From Alphaproteobacteria bacterium (GTDB lineage: Bacteria; Pseudomonadota; Alphaproteobacteria; Micropepsales; Micropepsaceae): DNA of 64,000 nt. Location: assembly GCA_017308375.1 (NCBI GenBank), contig JAFKEW010000049.1, forward strand, positions 62,001 through 126,000, given 5' to 3'. The position numbers and the translations under genes are program-made. The notes under the pieces were generated by a model. It did no database searches. It saw only the letters and a program-made list of their open reading frames with translations, and had not been told where the DNA came from. Positions 9,464-18,109 of this stretch are shown one piece after another (within the stretch, counting starts at the first letter, position 1; the number at the start of each line of letters is the position of its first letter).

Positions 9464-9800
9464 GCAGAAACCTCCCCTAAACGGCCCGTCATTCAGGCTG
9501 ACTGGAAGTCATCTTAATCAGATAAAACCGGTCAGCAATGGGCGGTGGAACATTGATGCGCGACCGTGTGAATTCCGCAACATCATCGCTAATATGCTGA
9601 AATAGATACGATATTACGGACGTCGGGCTGTGTTGAAAAAGAACCGCCGGGTCTTATGGTGCGCCCTGTGACCGGAATGCCCCACCCTTCGCGGCAGTGC
9701 CGGCGCAAACATTCGCACCGTGCGGTTTCTTATGGGAATATCGCAAACCGTTCAGATTCCGGGGGCCGGACCACCTGCCGAATCACCTGGCCACCCTCCC
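9464..9800. other. Gap upstream of receptor 1; no gene seen
   Basis: About 340 bases with an AT-rich stretch around 9585-9625 that is the likely promoter zone for receptor 1 on the minus strand. No convincing -35/-10 pair, coding sequence or RNA gene was found. Short plus-strand open frames here lack conserved sequence. Confidence 0.5.
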
Positions 9801-9846
9801 AAAACAGGCCGCCCGTGAACCGGAAAACCGGCGCGCGGGCGGGGCC
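9801..9846 (-). terminator. Probable terminator of receptor 2
   Basis: CCGCCCG (9809-9815) pairs with CGGGCGG (9836-9842), with an inner CCGG-AAAA-CCGG helix. On the minus strand the stem is followed by a CCTG and a run of four T (9801-9804). The short T-run and internal loop make it weaker than the other terminators in the window. Confidence 0.55.
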
Positions 9847-9873
9847 AAAAAGGCGGGGTAAAAAGAAGGCGAT

Positions 9874-12810
9874 CTAGAACCGCGCGCCGAGGGTGATGCC
9901 GAACAGGCGCGGATCGTTCACGAACACATTGGTGAACAGCCCCGATGACGCATCCGTCACGTACATGCCGGTGACGTTATCCTCGTCGAACACATTCTGC
10001 ACCCAGGCGCGTGCGTACCAGCGATCGTCCGGGGCGTTGAGCTGGATTTGCAGATTGGTGTTCTCACTCGACGAGATGCGATCGGCCGGACCGTTGAAGA
10101 TGCGGCCGAACATCGAATCCTTCCAGTAGAAGTCGACCCGCGGCACCAGCGAATAACCGCTTTCGAAGACGAAGGTGTATTGCACGCCAAGACCGATGGT
10201 CCAGTCGGGCGTGGTGGGCATCTTGTTGCCATCCAGATTCACCGGAATGCCGGATGAGATCGTGTAGTGGCCCTGCATTGACGCAGGCAGGCTTGCGTTG
10301 AACGCGGTCTGGGATTGCGAGCAGAACGCCCCCGCGCCATAGCCCGATGCGAACACACCCGGCGTCGGCACCGGTGGCGGAATGACAAGGCCCGCCGCTT
10401 CGGCCGACGGCATGCCCGGCGTGTTGCTGATCACGCAATTGGCGCCGTTGCCATCCTTCACCAGGGTCACATTGGCCTGGCCTGCCGTGGGATCGCGCGG
10501 GTCGATCGAACTCGTGTTCTCCAGCGCCGAATGGGTGTAGCCGAAGTTCACGTTGAACTGCCAATTGGAATCCGGCGCATAGAAGAATTCACCTTCCACG
10601 CCCCACAATTTGGCGTTGATGTTCTCGTTGATCGAGGTGCGGTCCACGATCTTGGAGATCTGGAAGCCGTTATAGGTGTAATGCCACGCGGTCATGTTGG
10701 CGACCACATGGCCGTCGAGCAGCGTGTTCTTGGTACCGACTTCAAAGGAATCGAGCGTTTCCGGCTGGAACGTATCGGCGAACGCACCGGTGAAGGATGG
10801 CGGGTTGAAACCGCCCGAACGGTAGCCGCGGGCGTAAGACGCATAGATCAAAGTCTGATCCGTGAAATCCAGCTTCGGCGTCCAATCGACCACGAAACGG
10901 CCGGTCAGCGCATGGAAGGTGGTGACCTGTGAATGCGAGCCCGGCACCACGCTCAAAATCGCGTCCGCCTCCTCGCCCGTGGTGCCGATCGCCATCGGGA
11001 CATTGAAAAGCGTCTGGCGCGAGGTGAAGGACTTGTTGTCCACCGTATAACGAATACCGCCGGTGAACTTCAGCGTTTCGGGAATCGCCTCGTAATAGAT
11101 CTCGCCGAACGCGGCATTGGAGGTGAGGCGGTAACGCTGGCTGTTGCTGTCATACTGCGTGGGGCCGAGGATAAAACCGTCGCCAGCCGTCAGCGCACCC
11201 AGCACCGTACCCGCATAGTCGAGCGTATTGGCGTTGACGAAATATTCCGCATCGTTCTGATCGTGCAGGTGATAATAGGCGACCAGGAAGTTCAGCGGGC
11301 CATCGAAATTGGTGGTGAAGCGCCATTCCGCGGTCCATTCCATATCGTGACCGCTGATCTGGTCGTAACCGTGGGTGCGGTCGGAATATTCCTGGATATT
11401 GCCGCCGATGATGCCGTTATTGCCCACGCCCGAGGTCGGCAGCGTGCCGATATGGCCGGCATAATACTGGGCGAAATTCTGGGGCGCGATGCCGCTGAAG
11501 ATATACTGGGCCGCGGTCAACCGCTCAAACGGGACAGCACAGGGAACGCCGAGAAGGGTCTTCTGCGTGCAGGTGGCATCGGAGGCCGAGAACGGCGCAT
11601 CGGGCGCGTTGTTGTAGCTTTGCTGTGCCAGCCCGGTGTTCTGGTCATAGCCGAACAGCACGTTCATGTTCAGCCAGCTGTTCACCGTCTGCCGCCACTG
11701 GCCGTAGAGGAATGTGTCGTTGCCAACCGAGATCGGCGTAAAATCCGTATTCACCTTGCGGTAGTCGGCCGGCACGAAGGCCGCCGCACCGCCGCCGGGA
11801 AATGCGTTCGGTCCCACCACATCGTTGAGCGAAAGCGCATCGCCCAATGTGAGATTGCTGGTGATGATGTTGCCGAGCGTGGAATTGCCGTTCACCGGCT
11901 GGAACGCCAGGCTGTCCGGCAGGCAGCCCAGCACGCCCGAAGGATCGCGGTGACACATCTGCACCTGGGAACGGACACGGCTGTCTTCGCCATGGCTGGC
12001 CTGGGCCATGAAATCGATCGTGGTCCTGGCCGAAGGCTCCCACCGGACCGAACCGCGGACGGAGAAATCGTGCCGGCTGTCGATCTTGTCGGCAACATTG
12101 GTGCCGGGATTCATCGAGGGGTAGACATTGTCGATCGTCCCGTCGCGCCGTTCAAAGAAACCGGCGGCGCGGAAGGCCAGTTCATCCTGAATGATCGGGA
12201 TGTTGAGGGCGGCTTTCATCTGGAAATTGTTGTAATTGCCGTAAGTAACTTCACCCTCGGCACCGATCTCTTCCAGATTCGGCTTCTTGGTGATCTGGTT
12301 GATCGCGCCGCCGGTGGCGTTGCGGCCGTAAAGCGTGCTCTGCGGCCCGCGCAAAACCTCGATCCGTTCCAGATCGTAATAGGTCGCCGCCGTCAGCGGC
12401 GGGCTGCTGAGATAAATGTCGTTGACGTTCACCGACACGCCGCTGTCGCCGGAGGTGGTGACGGCGGCCGAGCCGATGCCGCGAATCTGGAAATTCGACG
12501 GTCCGAAATTGCCGTGGGAAAAGGTGACGGACGGAATTGCGAATTGCAGGTCGCCGAAACCTTCGATCTGATGCGCCGCAAGCTGATTGGAATCGAACGC
12601 CGACACCGCAATGGGGACGTTCTGAATATCCTGTGCCGTTTTCTGTGCCGTGACGATCACGGTTTCGACCTGTGCCGCCGCCGGCAGAGCCGTGGACAGC
12701 AGCAGGGCGCCCACGCCCAACAGCGGAAGACCAAAAATGCGAATACCTGACGCGCGGAAATTTGATGCGCAGGCGGATGCACCCACCTGCCATTGATGCG
12801 AACCGGACAT
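9874..12810 (-). CDS. TonB-dependent outer-membrane receptor 2
   Basis: 978 residues from the ATG at 12810 (MSGSHQWQVG), which has GGGGGAGGG upstream; the open frame reaches 12915 but those extra 35 residues are Arg/Cys-rich and unlike a signal peptide. A late signal sequence (GVGALLLSTALPAAAQ) is followed by ETVIVTAQKTAQDIQNVPIA, plug motifs QIRGIGSAAV and LRGPQSTLYGRNATGGAINQ, and a barrel ending DPRLFGITLGARF. It is clearly homologous to, but the most divergent of, the three tandem receptors. The plug variant YGRNATGGA instead of FGRGATGG distinguishes it from its neighbours. Confidence 0.93.
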   Translation of the reverse strand: MSGSHQWQVGASACASNFRASGIRIFGLPLLGVGALLLSTALPAAAQVETVIVTAQKTAQDIQNVPIAVSAFDSNQLAAHQIEGFGDLQFAIPSVTFSHGNFGPSNFQIRGIGSAAVTTSGDSGVSVNVNDIYLSSPPLTAATYYDLERIEVLRGPQSTLYGRNATGGAINQITKKPNLEEIGAEGEVTYGNYNNFQMKAALNIPIIQDELAFRAAGFFERRDGTIDNVYPSMNPGTNVADKIDSRHDFSVRGSVRWEPSARTTIDFMAQASHGEDSRVRSQVQMCHRDPSGVLGCLPDSLAFQPVNGNSTLGNIITSNLTLGDALSLNDVVGPNAFPGGGAAAFVPADYRKVNTDFTPISVGNDTFLYGQWRQTVNSWLNMNVLFGYDQNTGLAQQSYNNAPDAPFSASDATCTQKTLLGVPCAVPFERLTAAQYIFSGIAPQNFAQYYAGHIGTLPTSGVGNNGIIGGNIQEYSDRTHGYDQISGHDMEWTAEWRFTTNFDGPLNFLVAYYHLHDQNDAEYFVNANTLDYAGTVLGALTAGDGFILGPTQYDSNSQRYRLTSNAAFGEIYYEAIPETLKFTGGIRYTVDNKSFTSRQTLFNVPMAIGTTGEEADAILSVVPGSHSQVTTFHALTGRFVVDWTPKLDFTDQTLIYASYARGYRSGGFNPPSFTGAFADTFQPETLDSFEVGTKNTLLDGHVVANMTAWHYTYNGFQISKIVDRTSINENINAKLWGVEGEFFYAPDSNWQFNVNFGYTHSALENTSSIDPRDPTAGQANVTLVKDGNGANCVISNTPGMPSAEAAGLVIPPPVPTPGVFASGYGAGAFCSQSQTAFNASLPASMQGHYTISSGIPVNLDGNKMPTTPDWTIGLGVQYTFVFESGYSLVPRVDFYWKDSMFGRIFNGPADRISSSENTNLQIQLNAPDDRWYARAWVQNVFDEDNVTGMYVTDASSGLFTNVFVNDPRLFGITLGARF

Positions 12811-13110
12811 ACCGAACCCTCCCCCTCTGCAAAACCGGCGGCGCAAGCAACACCGCAAGGCGCGGCGCGTGCGCTGAATGGCGAATTCCTCCCCCGTTAC
12901 GATCCCTGCCCGCATCGAAAGACGGGCGGCCGCACGGCCTGTTCTGACGCGACTGTACCATAAGTTCTAAAATTGGAAGCGCCAAAATGGCGTGCGCCCG
13001 GAAATTACCGCAACTGCGTCATCCATCGCGGAAATGGCGCCTGCGGCAGCCGCGCACAGCCGCCAAACCGGTTTATCGAAACGGACGGACCACCCGTGTG
13101 CACTGCACAC
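12811..13110. other. Gap upstream of receptor 2; no gene seen
   Basis: Likely promoter region of receptor 2. It contains small hairpins CGCCA-AAA-TGGCG (12980-12992) and GTGTGC-ACT-GCACAC (13096-13110), the latter abutting the receptor 3 terminator. No coding potential or RNA gene recognised. Confidence 0.45.
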
Positions 13111-13138
13111 AAAAAAAGGCCCCGCCAATGGCGGGGCC
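13111..13138 (-). terminator. Strong intrinsic terminator of receptor 3
   Basis: Perfect 9-bp stem GGCCCCGCC (13118-13126) / GGCGGGGCC (13130-13138), three-base loop, and on the minus strand a run of seven T (13111-13117). It lies 45 bases past the receptor 3 stop codon. Confidence 0.92.
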
Positions 13139-13182
13139 CCCGATTGCCCAAATCCCGAAACACAGATCCCGAAACCGGGATT

Positions 13183-16100
13183 CTAGAATCGTGCACCGAT
13201 CCGCGCGCCATATGTGCGCGGATCGACCAGGAAGGCGTTGGTGTAAAGCGCCGAGGTGGAGCTGGTGAGATACTCGCCGGTGATCCCGTCCGACTCCGTC
13301 AGGTTCTTGACGAAGGCCTGGACGTACCAGCGGTCATCCGGCGCGTTCAATGTGAGCTGCAGATTGACCTGAGACCAGGAATCGATGCGGTCGGCACCAT
13401 CGGTGAAGATGCGGCCCCACATCTTGTCCTGCCAGTAGACATCGATGCGCGGGACCAGCGAATAACCGCCGGCGAGATCGGCATGATATTGAATGCCGAA
13501 CGAAACCGTCCACGGCGGTGTGTTCTGCAATTCGTTGCCATGCAGGTTGACGCCAACGCCGCCGGAATCATTGCGCGAGCCGATGGGCCCGAGCAGCGGA
13601 TCACCGTAGGAGAAGCCAAAGGCTTCCATTTCCGCCTCGGTCAGGGTGGGCACGCACATACCGAAATTGACCAGCGGCACGCCATGGGCGGCAAGCTGGG
13701 CCTGGCCGCCGGAAGGCTGGAAGTAACCCGGCACACCGGCATCGGCCGGTGTCAGCACCGTTGCACCCGGCAGGCGGTAGAGAACGCAGTTCTGGCCTGC
13801 GCCACCGGTCGCGGTGGCATCCTTGATCAGCACCACATCGGCGCGCCCGTTGCTGGGATTGCGCGGGTTGACCAGCGTGAAATCGCCCACCGCCGAATGG
13901 GTGTGGCCGAAGGAGAGATTGAACTGCCAATTGTCATCCGGGGCATAGAGAAACTCACCCTCGATACCCCAGAGCCGCGCCCCGATGTTGGAATTGACCG
14001 AGGTGTTGGCGATAATCGAGGAAACCTGAAAGTCCTGGTAGTTGTAGTACCACAACGCCATGTTCGCCTGCAGCGTACCGTCCAGCAGGGTATTCTTCGT
14101 GCCCAGTTCGAAGGCGTCGATGCCCTCGGGTTTGAAGGCTGTGGCGATGCCCGCCGCGATGTCGGACTGCACACCGGGATTGAAACCGCCGGATTTGTAA
14201 CCGCGGGAATAGCTGGCATAGATCAGCGTGGAATCGGTGAAATCAAGCTTGGGCGTGTAATCCACCACCACGCGGCCGGTCCATTTGTCGAAGGATTTTC
14301 CCACGGTCTCGAACACATCGTTCGGGCCGAGCTTAGTACCCGCCGGACAGCCGGCGCCCGGCTGGCTGCCGTTCGAGCAATCGAAATCATGCAAGCCAGC
14401 AGCAACGAGTGCCGCCAGCGCATCGTCTTCATTCGGCGAGCCGATCGGAATCAGGCCGCTCAAGAATGCGATACGGTCGTTTTCCGATTTGTGATCGTCG
14501 GTAAAGCGCGCACCCAGCGTGATCTTCAACAGATCGGGCACGACATCGTAGTAAACCTCGCCGAACATGGCCTTGGATTCGAGGCGGAGATCGCGGCCGA
14601 AATTGTGATAATAACTCGGCCCCTGAATGCAGCCCGTGGCCGCGCAGAGCGACGGCGCGGTAAGGCCACCCAGCAGCGCGCCGAGCAGAATGCCGGGATA
14701 ATCGAGCACATTGCCCGGCACATAATAATCGCCATAGCCGCTGGTGCTGAGATAATAACCGCCGACCAGGAAATTGAGCGGGCCCTGGAAGTTGGAATTG
14801 AACCGCAGCTCAATCGAATATTGTTTGTCGTAACCGTCGGACTGATCGTAGACGAACTGGTTCGGCGTATAACGCAGGATGTCGCCGCTGGTGAGCCCGA
14901 TACCGGTTGGCGTGATGTGAGACGCCGGCAATTGCCCCGGCACCGAGAAGAACGGCGCATAAAGCGCGGCATAGGCCGGATTGAAATTGGGGCCGAGGAA
15001 CGGAAAGCCGCCGGACAGAATATAGGCAAGTGTCGGCAGCGCCGCATTGCTGAACGAGGCGGGATTGTAGAGGCTCGCGTCATAGACGCCGAGGCGTGCG
15101 GCATCGAGCGGGACCGAGCCGATATTGTTGTAGCTCTCCTGGCTGAAGGTGCTGTGGTCCTCATAGCCCGCGACCAAAGTCGCATCCAGCCACGGCACCA
15201 CCTGTTGCTTCACGTTCAAGGCGACGAAGGTTTCCTTGGCGTGATAGATCGGATCGAAATCGGTATTCACCTCGCGCAGATTGGACGGGTTCACATTGCC
15301 GGCGGCGGTGTTCGCCGGTGCGGTGAGATCGAACAGACCCAATTGCGAAAAGATCGGCGCCAGCGCGGGCCCGAACAGGGCGCCAAAACCCTGCTGGCTC
15401 GCGACCGTGTTGGTGAACTGGGCATTGACGTTCAATGCTTCGGTCCCGGCCGATTCCGGCAGACACCCAAGCACGGCTGAAGGATCGCGCGTACACAATT
15501 GCTTGACCGCGCGCATCTTGCTGTCGGCCTCATGCGAATAGGAGCCGATCAGATCGATGGTGGTATGCGTCCACGGCTGAAAACGGATGCTGCCACGGAA
15601 CGAATAGGTGTTTTCGCTGTTGATCTGATCGTTGGTGGCGATGTTGCGCACGAAGCCATCATGCTTCTGCCAATCGCCCGCCACACGCACGGCCAGCTTG
15701 TCCTCGATCAGGGGCACATTGAGCATGCCCTTCAATTCGATCTGATTGAAATTGCCGTAAGTGAATTCGCCATTGCCCATGAATTGTTCGAGATCGGGCT
15801 TGGCGGTGATGATGTTCACCGTGCCGCCGGTGGCACCGCGGCCGAACAGCGTGCTTTGCGGCCCGCGCAACACCTCGATGCGTTCGAGATCGTAGAAATT
15901 GGCTTCGGCCAATGGCGGATTGGCAAGAAACACATCGTCCTGATGCACCGCGACGCCGGCTTCCGCATCGCCGGCAATGGCCGCGATGCCGATACCGCGG
16001 ATCTGGAAATCCGCGCCGGTGAAATTGGTCTTGGTGTAGGTGACATTGGGGGTCGAGAAAACCAGATCCTTGAATTCCTGAATCTGGTGCGCCTTCAGAT

Positions 16101-16290
16101 CGGCGCTGGAATAGGCCGTGACCGCGATCGGAACGGTTTGCACGTCTTCGGATCGCTTTTGTGCCGTGACGACCACGGTTTCGATTTGTGCCAATGCCGG
16201 TATGGAAGTGGTGAGCAGGAGTGCACTTACGCCAATTGCTTTTACGCCAACACGCGCGGCAACAGCCGCAGACGAATGCTGATTGACCAT
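13183..16290 (-). CDS. TonB-dependent outer-membrane receptor 3
   Basis: 1035-residue receptor with signal peptide (GVSALLLTTSIPALAQ), TonB-box-like ETVVVTAQKRSEDVQ, plug motifs QIRGIGIAAI and LRGPQSTLFGRGATGGTVNI, and terminal strand DPRTYGARIGARF. GGGGAGG lies upstream of the ATG at 16290. It is the closest relative of receptor 1 (shared VPIAVTAYSS, DLKAHQ, NFTG and FQIRGIGI), implying local duplication. Its own terminator and a 343-base upstream gap indicate a monocistronic unit. Ligand unknown. Confidence 0.93.
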   Translation of the reverse strand: MVNQHSSAAVAARVGVKAIGVSALLLTTSIPALAQIETVVVTAQKRSEDVQTVPIAVTAYSSADLKAHQIQEFKDLVFSTPNVTYTKTNFTGADFQIRGIGIAAIAGDAEAGVAVHQDDVFLANPPLAEANFYDLERIEVLRGPQSTLFGRGATGGTVNIITAKPDLEQFMGNGEFTYGNFNQIELKGMLNVPLIEDKLAVRVAGDWQKHDGFVRNIATNDQINSENTYSFRGSIRFQPWTHTTIDLIGSYSHEADSKMRAVKQLCTRDPSAVLGCLPESAGTEALNVNAQFTNTVASQQGFGALFGPALAPIFSQLGLFDLTAPANTAAGNVNPSNLREVNTDFDPIYHAKETFVALNVKQQVVPWLDATLVAGYEDHSTFSQESYNNIGSVPLDAARLGVYDASLYNPASFSNAALPTLAYILSGGFPFLGPNFNPAYAALYAPFFSVPGQLPASHITPTGIGLTSGDILRYTPNQFVYDQSDGYDKQYSIELRFNSNFQGPLNFLVGGYYLSTSGYGDYYVPGNVLDYPGILLGALLGGLTAPSLCAATGCIQGPSYYHNFGRDLRLESKAMFGEVYYDVVPDLLKITLGARFTDDHKSENDRIAFLSGLIPIGSPNEDDALAALVAAGLHDFDCSNGSQPGAGCPAGTKLGPNDVFETVGKSFDKWTGRVVVDYTPKLDFTDSTLIYASYSRGYKSGGFNPGVQSDIAAGIATAFKPEGIDAFELGTKNTLLDGTLQANMALWYYNYQDFQVSSIIANTSVNSNIGARLWGIEGEFLYAPDDNWQFNLSFGHTHSAVGDFTLVNPRNPSNGRADVVLIKDATATGGAGQNCVLYRLPGATVLTPADAGVPGYFQPSGGQAQLAAHGVPLVNFGMCVPTLTEAEMEAFGFSYGDPLLGPIGSRNDSGGVGVNLHGNELQNTPPWTVSFGIQYHADLAGGYSLVPRIDVYWQDKMWGRIFTDGADRIDSWSQVNLQLTLNAPDDRWYVQAFVKNLTESDGITGEYLTSSTSALYTNAFLVDPRTYGARIGARF

Positions 16291-16633
16291 TGAAGCCTCC
16301 CCTTCGCGAAAAATCTCCCTTGCGCAATTTTTGAATGGTTTTCCGACGCGGCATGCTAGTATGTTGCCGGGCGTTCACAATGGGCCGCCGCAATATCTCG
16401 TCCGGCGTGGAAAATCCGCCACACCACCGGCAAGATATTGAAATTGTTTTATTTCTCTTACGGACGTGGCGGGCAGCAATGCCCGGTCCCGCGAGGGATT
16501 TGTGTTACCTCTGATCAGCCCGCGCCGGCGCCCATCGGCCAGATGTGCGAAGGGCCCGAAGCCCCGAATCTGTTAGCATGGCGCGCCGCACAAACAACGG
16601 TGCGGGCGACGATGCGGGCTGGGGCGGGCGAGC
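16291..16633. other. Divergent intergenic region between receptor 3 and the MBOAT gene
   Basis: Contains the receptor 3 promoter zone and the leader of the acyltransferase operon. Apart from the inverted repeat annotated at 16391-16440 I see no gene; a plus-strand open frame from 16438 has no ribosome site and no recognisable product. Confidence 0.5.
16391..16440. repeat. 50-bp imperfect inverted repeat
   Basis: Arms CAATATCT (16391-16398) and AGATATTG (16433-16440) flank inner CCGG elements, giving a long interrupted hairpin between divergent genes. It is followed on the plus strand by AT-rich AAATTGTTTTATTTC. It could be an operator or an RNA leader structure; there is no T-run long enough for a convincing terminator. 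Confidence 0.5.
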
Positions 16634-18106
16634 TTGTATTTCCATTCCTATCAATTCCTGTTCCTGTTTCTGCCGCTTGCGCTGGCAAGTTTTCAGCTTG
16701 CGCGGCGCTTCGGCGAAAAGGGCCGGCTGGGCGCGATGCTATGCGCCTCGCTGTTGTTCTACGGGCTTTGGGATGTGCGCTTTGTGCCGCTGCTGGCGGC
16801 ATCGATCCTGATCAACTTTGCCATTGGCCGTGCACTTTCCGCGCGCCGTGAAACACGCGGCGCCGATACGCCGGACTATCTGCTGGGCGCGGGCGTTCTC
16901 CTGAACCTCGCGGTGCTGTTTCTTTTCCGCTATCTGCCGCTTGCCGGAGTGGAAGGAGGCCCGCTTGGCGCCATCGCCGCGATGGCCGCGCCGCTCGGCA
17001 TTCTGTTCTTCACGCTGGACCAGATCGGCTATCTGAGCGATGTCCGCCATGGCCGCGTGCGCGGCGCAGGGTTGTTGCGTTACGCCGCCTTCGCATCGTT
17101 TTTCCCGCGCCTGATCGGCGGGCCGTTGTTGCGTTATGGCGAGATCGAGCCGCAATTGGGCAGCGGCGGCCGCCGCAATCTGCGCGAGGATCTGGCGGCG
17201 GGGCTGACCATCTTCTTTTTCGGCCTGGTGAAAAAAGCGCTTCTGGCCGATGGCATTGCCCGGTTCGCGATGCCGCTTGCGAGCCCGGCCGCGGCCCAGC
17301 ACCTCGACATCATCACGGCGTGGACAGTGACGCTCGCCTTTTCCTGTCAGATCTATTTCGAGCTTTCCGGCTATGCCGATATGGCGATCGGGCTCGCGCG
17401 CTGTTTCGGCATTCGCTTTCCGGCCAATTTTGAATCGCCTTACAAGGCGGACAACATCGCTCGCTTCTGGCAGCGCTGGAATATCACGCTGACACGCTAT
17501 CTGGGCGACTATGTCCACCAGCCACTGGGCGGCAGCGAAGGCGGAAATGTGCGCAATCTCGTCAATCTGGCGATCACCATGGTTCTGGCCGGGCTGTGGT
17601 ATGGCGCAAGCTGGCCGCTGGCCGCGTGGGGCCTGTTGCATGGCCTCTATCTCACCATCCATCGCCTCTGTGCGGAGCGGAACTGGCTGACCGTCATCCG
17701 CAACCGGCGCTGGTTCAGGCCTTCCGCCGTCGCGCTGACCTTCCTTGCAGTAACGCTGTCATGGCCGCTGTTCCGTGCGCCCGATTTCGCTACAGCCTTC
17801 GCCGTGCTGCAGGCGATGGCCGGCTTTCACGGCGTGGCGCGGCCGCAGGACATTTCGCATCTGATGACAGCGTGGGGCTGGATTGCGGGCCTTCTCACGA
17901 TCCTGTTCGTGGCGCCGAACACCCAGCAATGGCTGGCGCAATTCCGCCCCGTGCTGGGCAGCGGCAGCGAAGCCCCGGCCGGTGGGCGCATGGCGGCATG
18001 GCGCTGGCAATTCAGCACGGGCTGGGCGGCAGCGTTCGGCGCGCTGGCATTTGCGGGCCTGCTGTCAGCGGCCAGCATTTCGCAAAACCTTCACTGGCGG
18101 TTCTGA
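16634..18106 (+). CDS. MBOAT-family O-acyltransferase (AlgI-like)
   Basis: 490-residue polytopic membrane protein that by family moves acyl groups onto a polysaccharide or lipid. The N-terminus YFHSYQFLFLFLPLAL matches AlgI starts, which supports the TTG at 16634 although its ribosome site is poor. SGYADMAIGLARCFGIRFP and RFWQRWNITLTRYLGDYV are diagnostic. The first His of the usual GLWHG motif is Tyr here (GLWYGAS, Y323), while the second, in WGLLHG (H336), is present; this may affect activity. The downstream SGNH-like gene follows after 3 bases, the usual pairing for a two-protein O-acetylation system of surface polysaccharide. Confidence 0.85.
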   Translation: MYFHSYQFLFLFLPLALASFQLARRFGEKGRLGAMLCASLLFYGLWDVRFVPLLAASILINFAIGRALSARRETRGADTPDYLLGAGVLLNLAVLFLFRYLPLAGVEGGPLGAIAAMAAPLGILFFTLDQIGYLSDVRHGRVRGAGLLRYAAFASFFPRLIGGPLLRYGEIEPQLGSGGRRNLREDLAAGLTIFFFGLVKKALLADGIARFAMPLASPAAAQHLDIITAWTVTLAFSCQIYFELSGYADMAIGLARCFGIRFPANFESPYKADNIARFWQRWNITLTRYLGDYVHQPLGGSEGGNVRNLVNLAITMVLAGLWYGASWPLAAWGLLHGLYLTIHRLCAERNWLTVIRNRRWFRPSAVALTFLAVTLSWPLFRAPDFATAFAVLQAMAGFHGVARPQDISHLMTAWGWIAGLLTILFVAPNTQQWLAQFRPVLGSGSEAPAGGRMAAWRWQFSTGWAAAFGALAFAGLLSAASISQNLHWRF

Positions 18107-18109
18107 ACC

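Noticed and set aside
9874..16290. Long plus-strand frames opposite the three receptors
   Set aside because: High-GC codon shadows rich in Arg, Gly and His with no recognisable domains.
16438..16851. 137-codon plus-strand frame ahead of the MBOAT gene
   Set aside because: No ribosome site, no recognisable product, and it overlaps the AlgI-type N-terminus in another frame.
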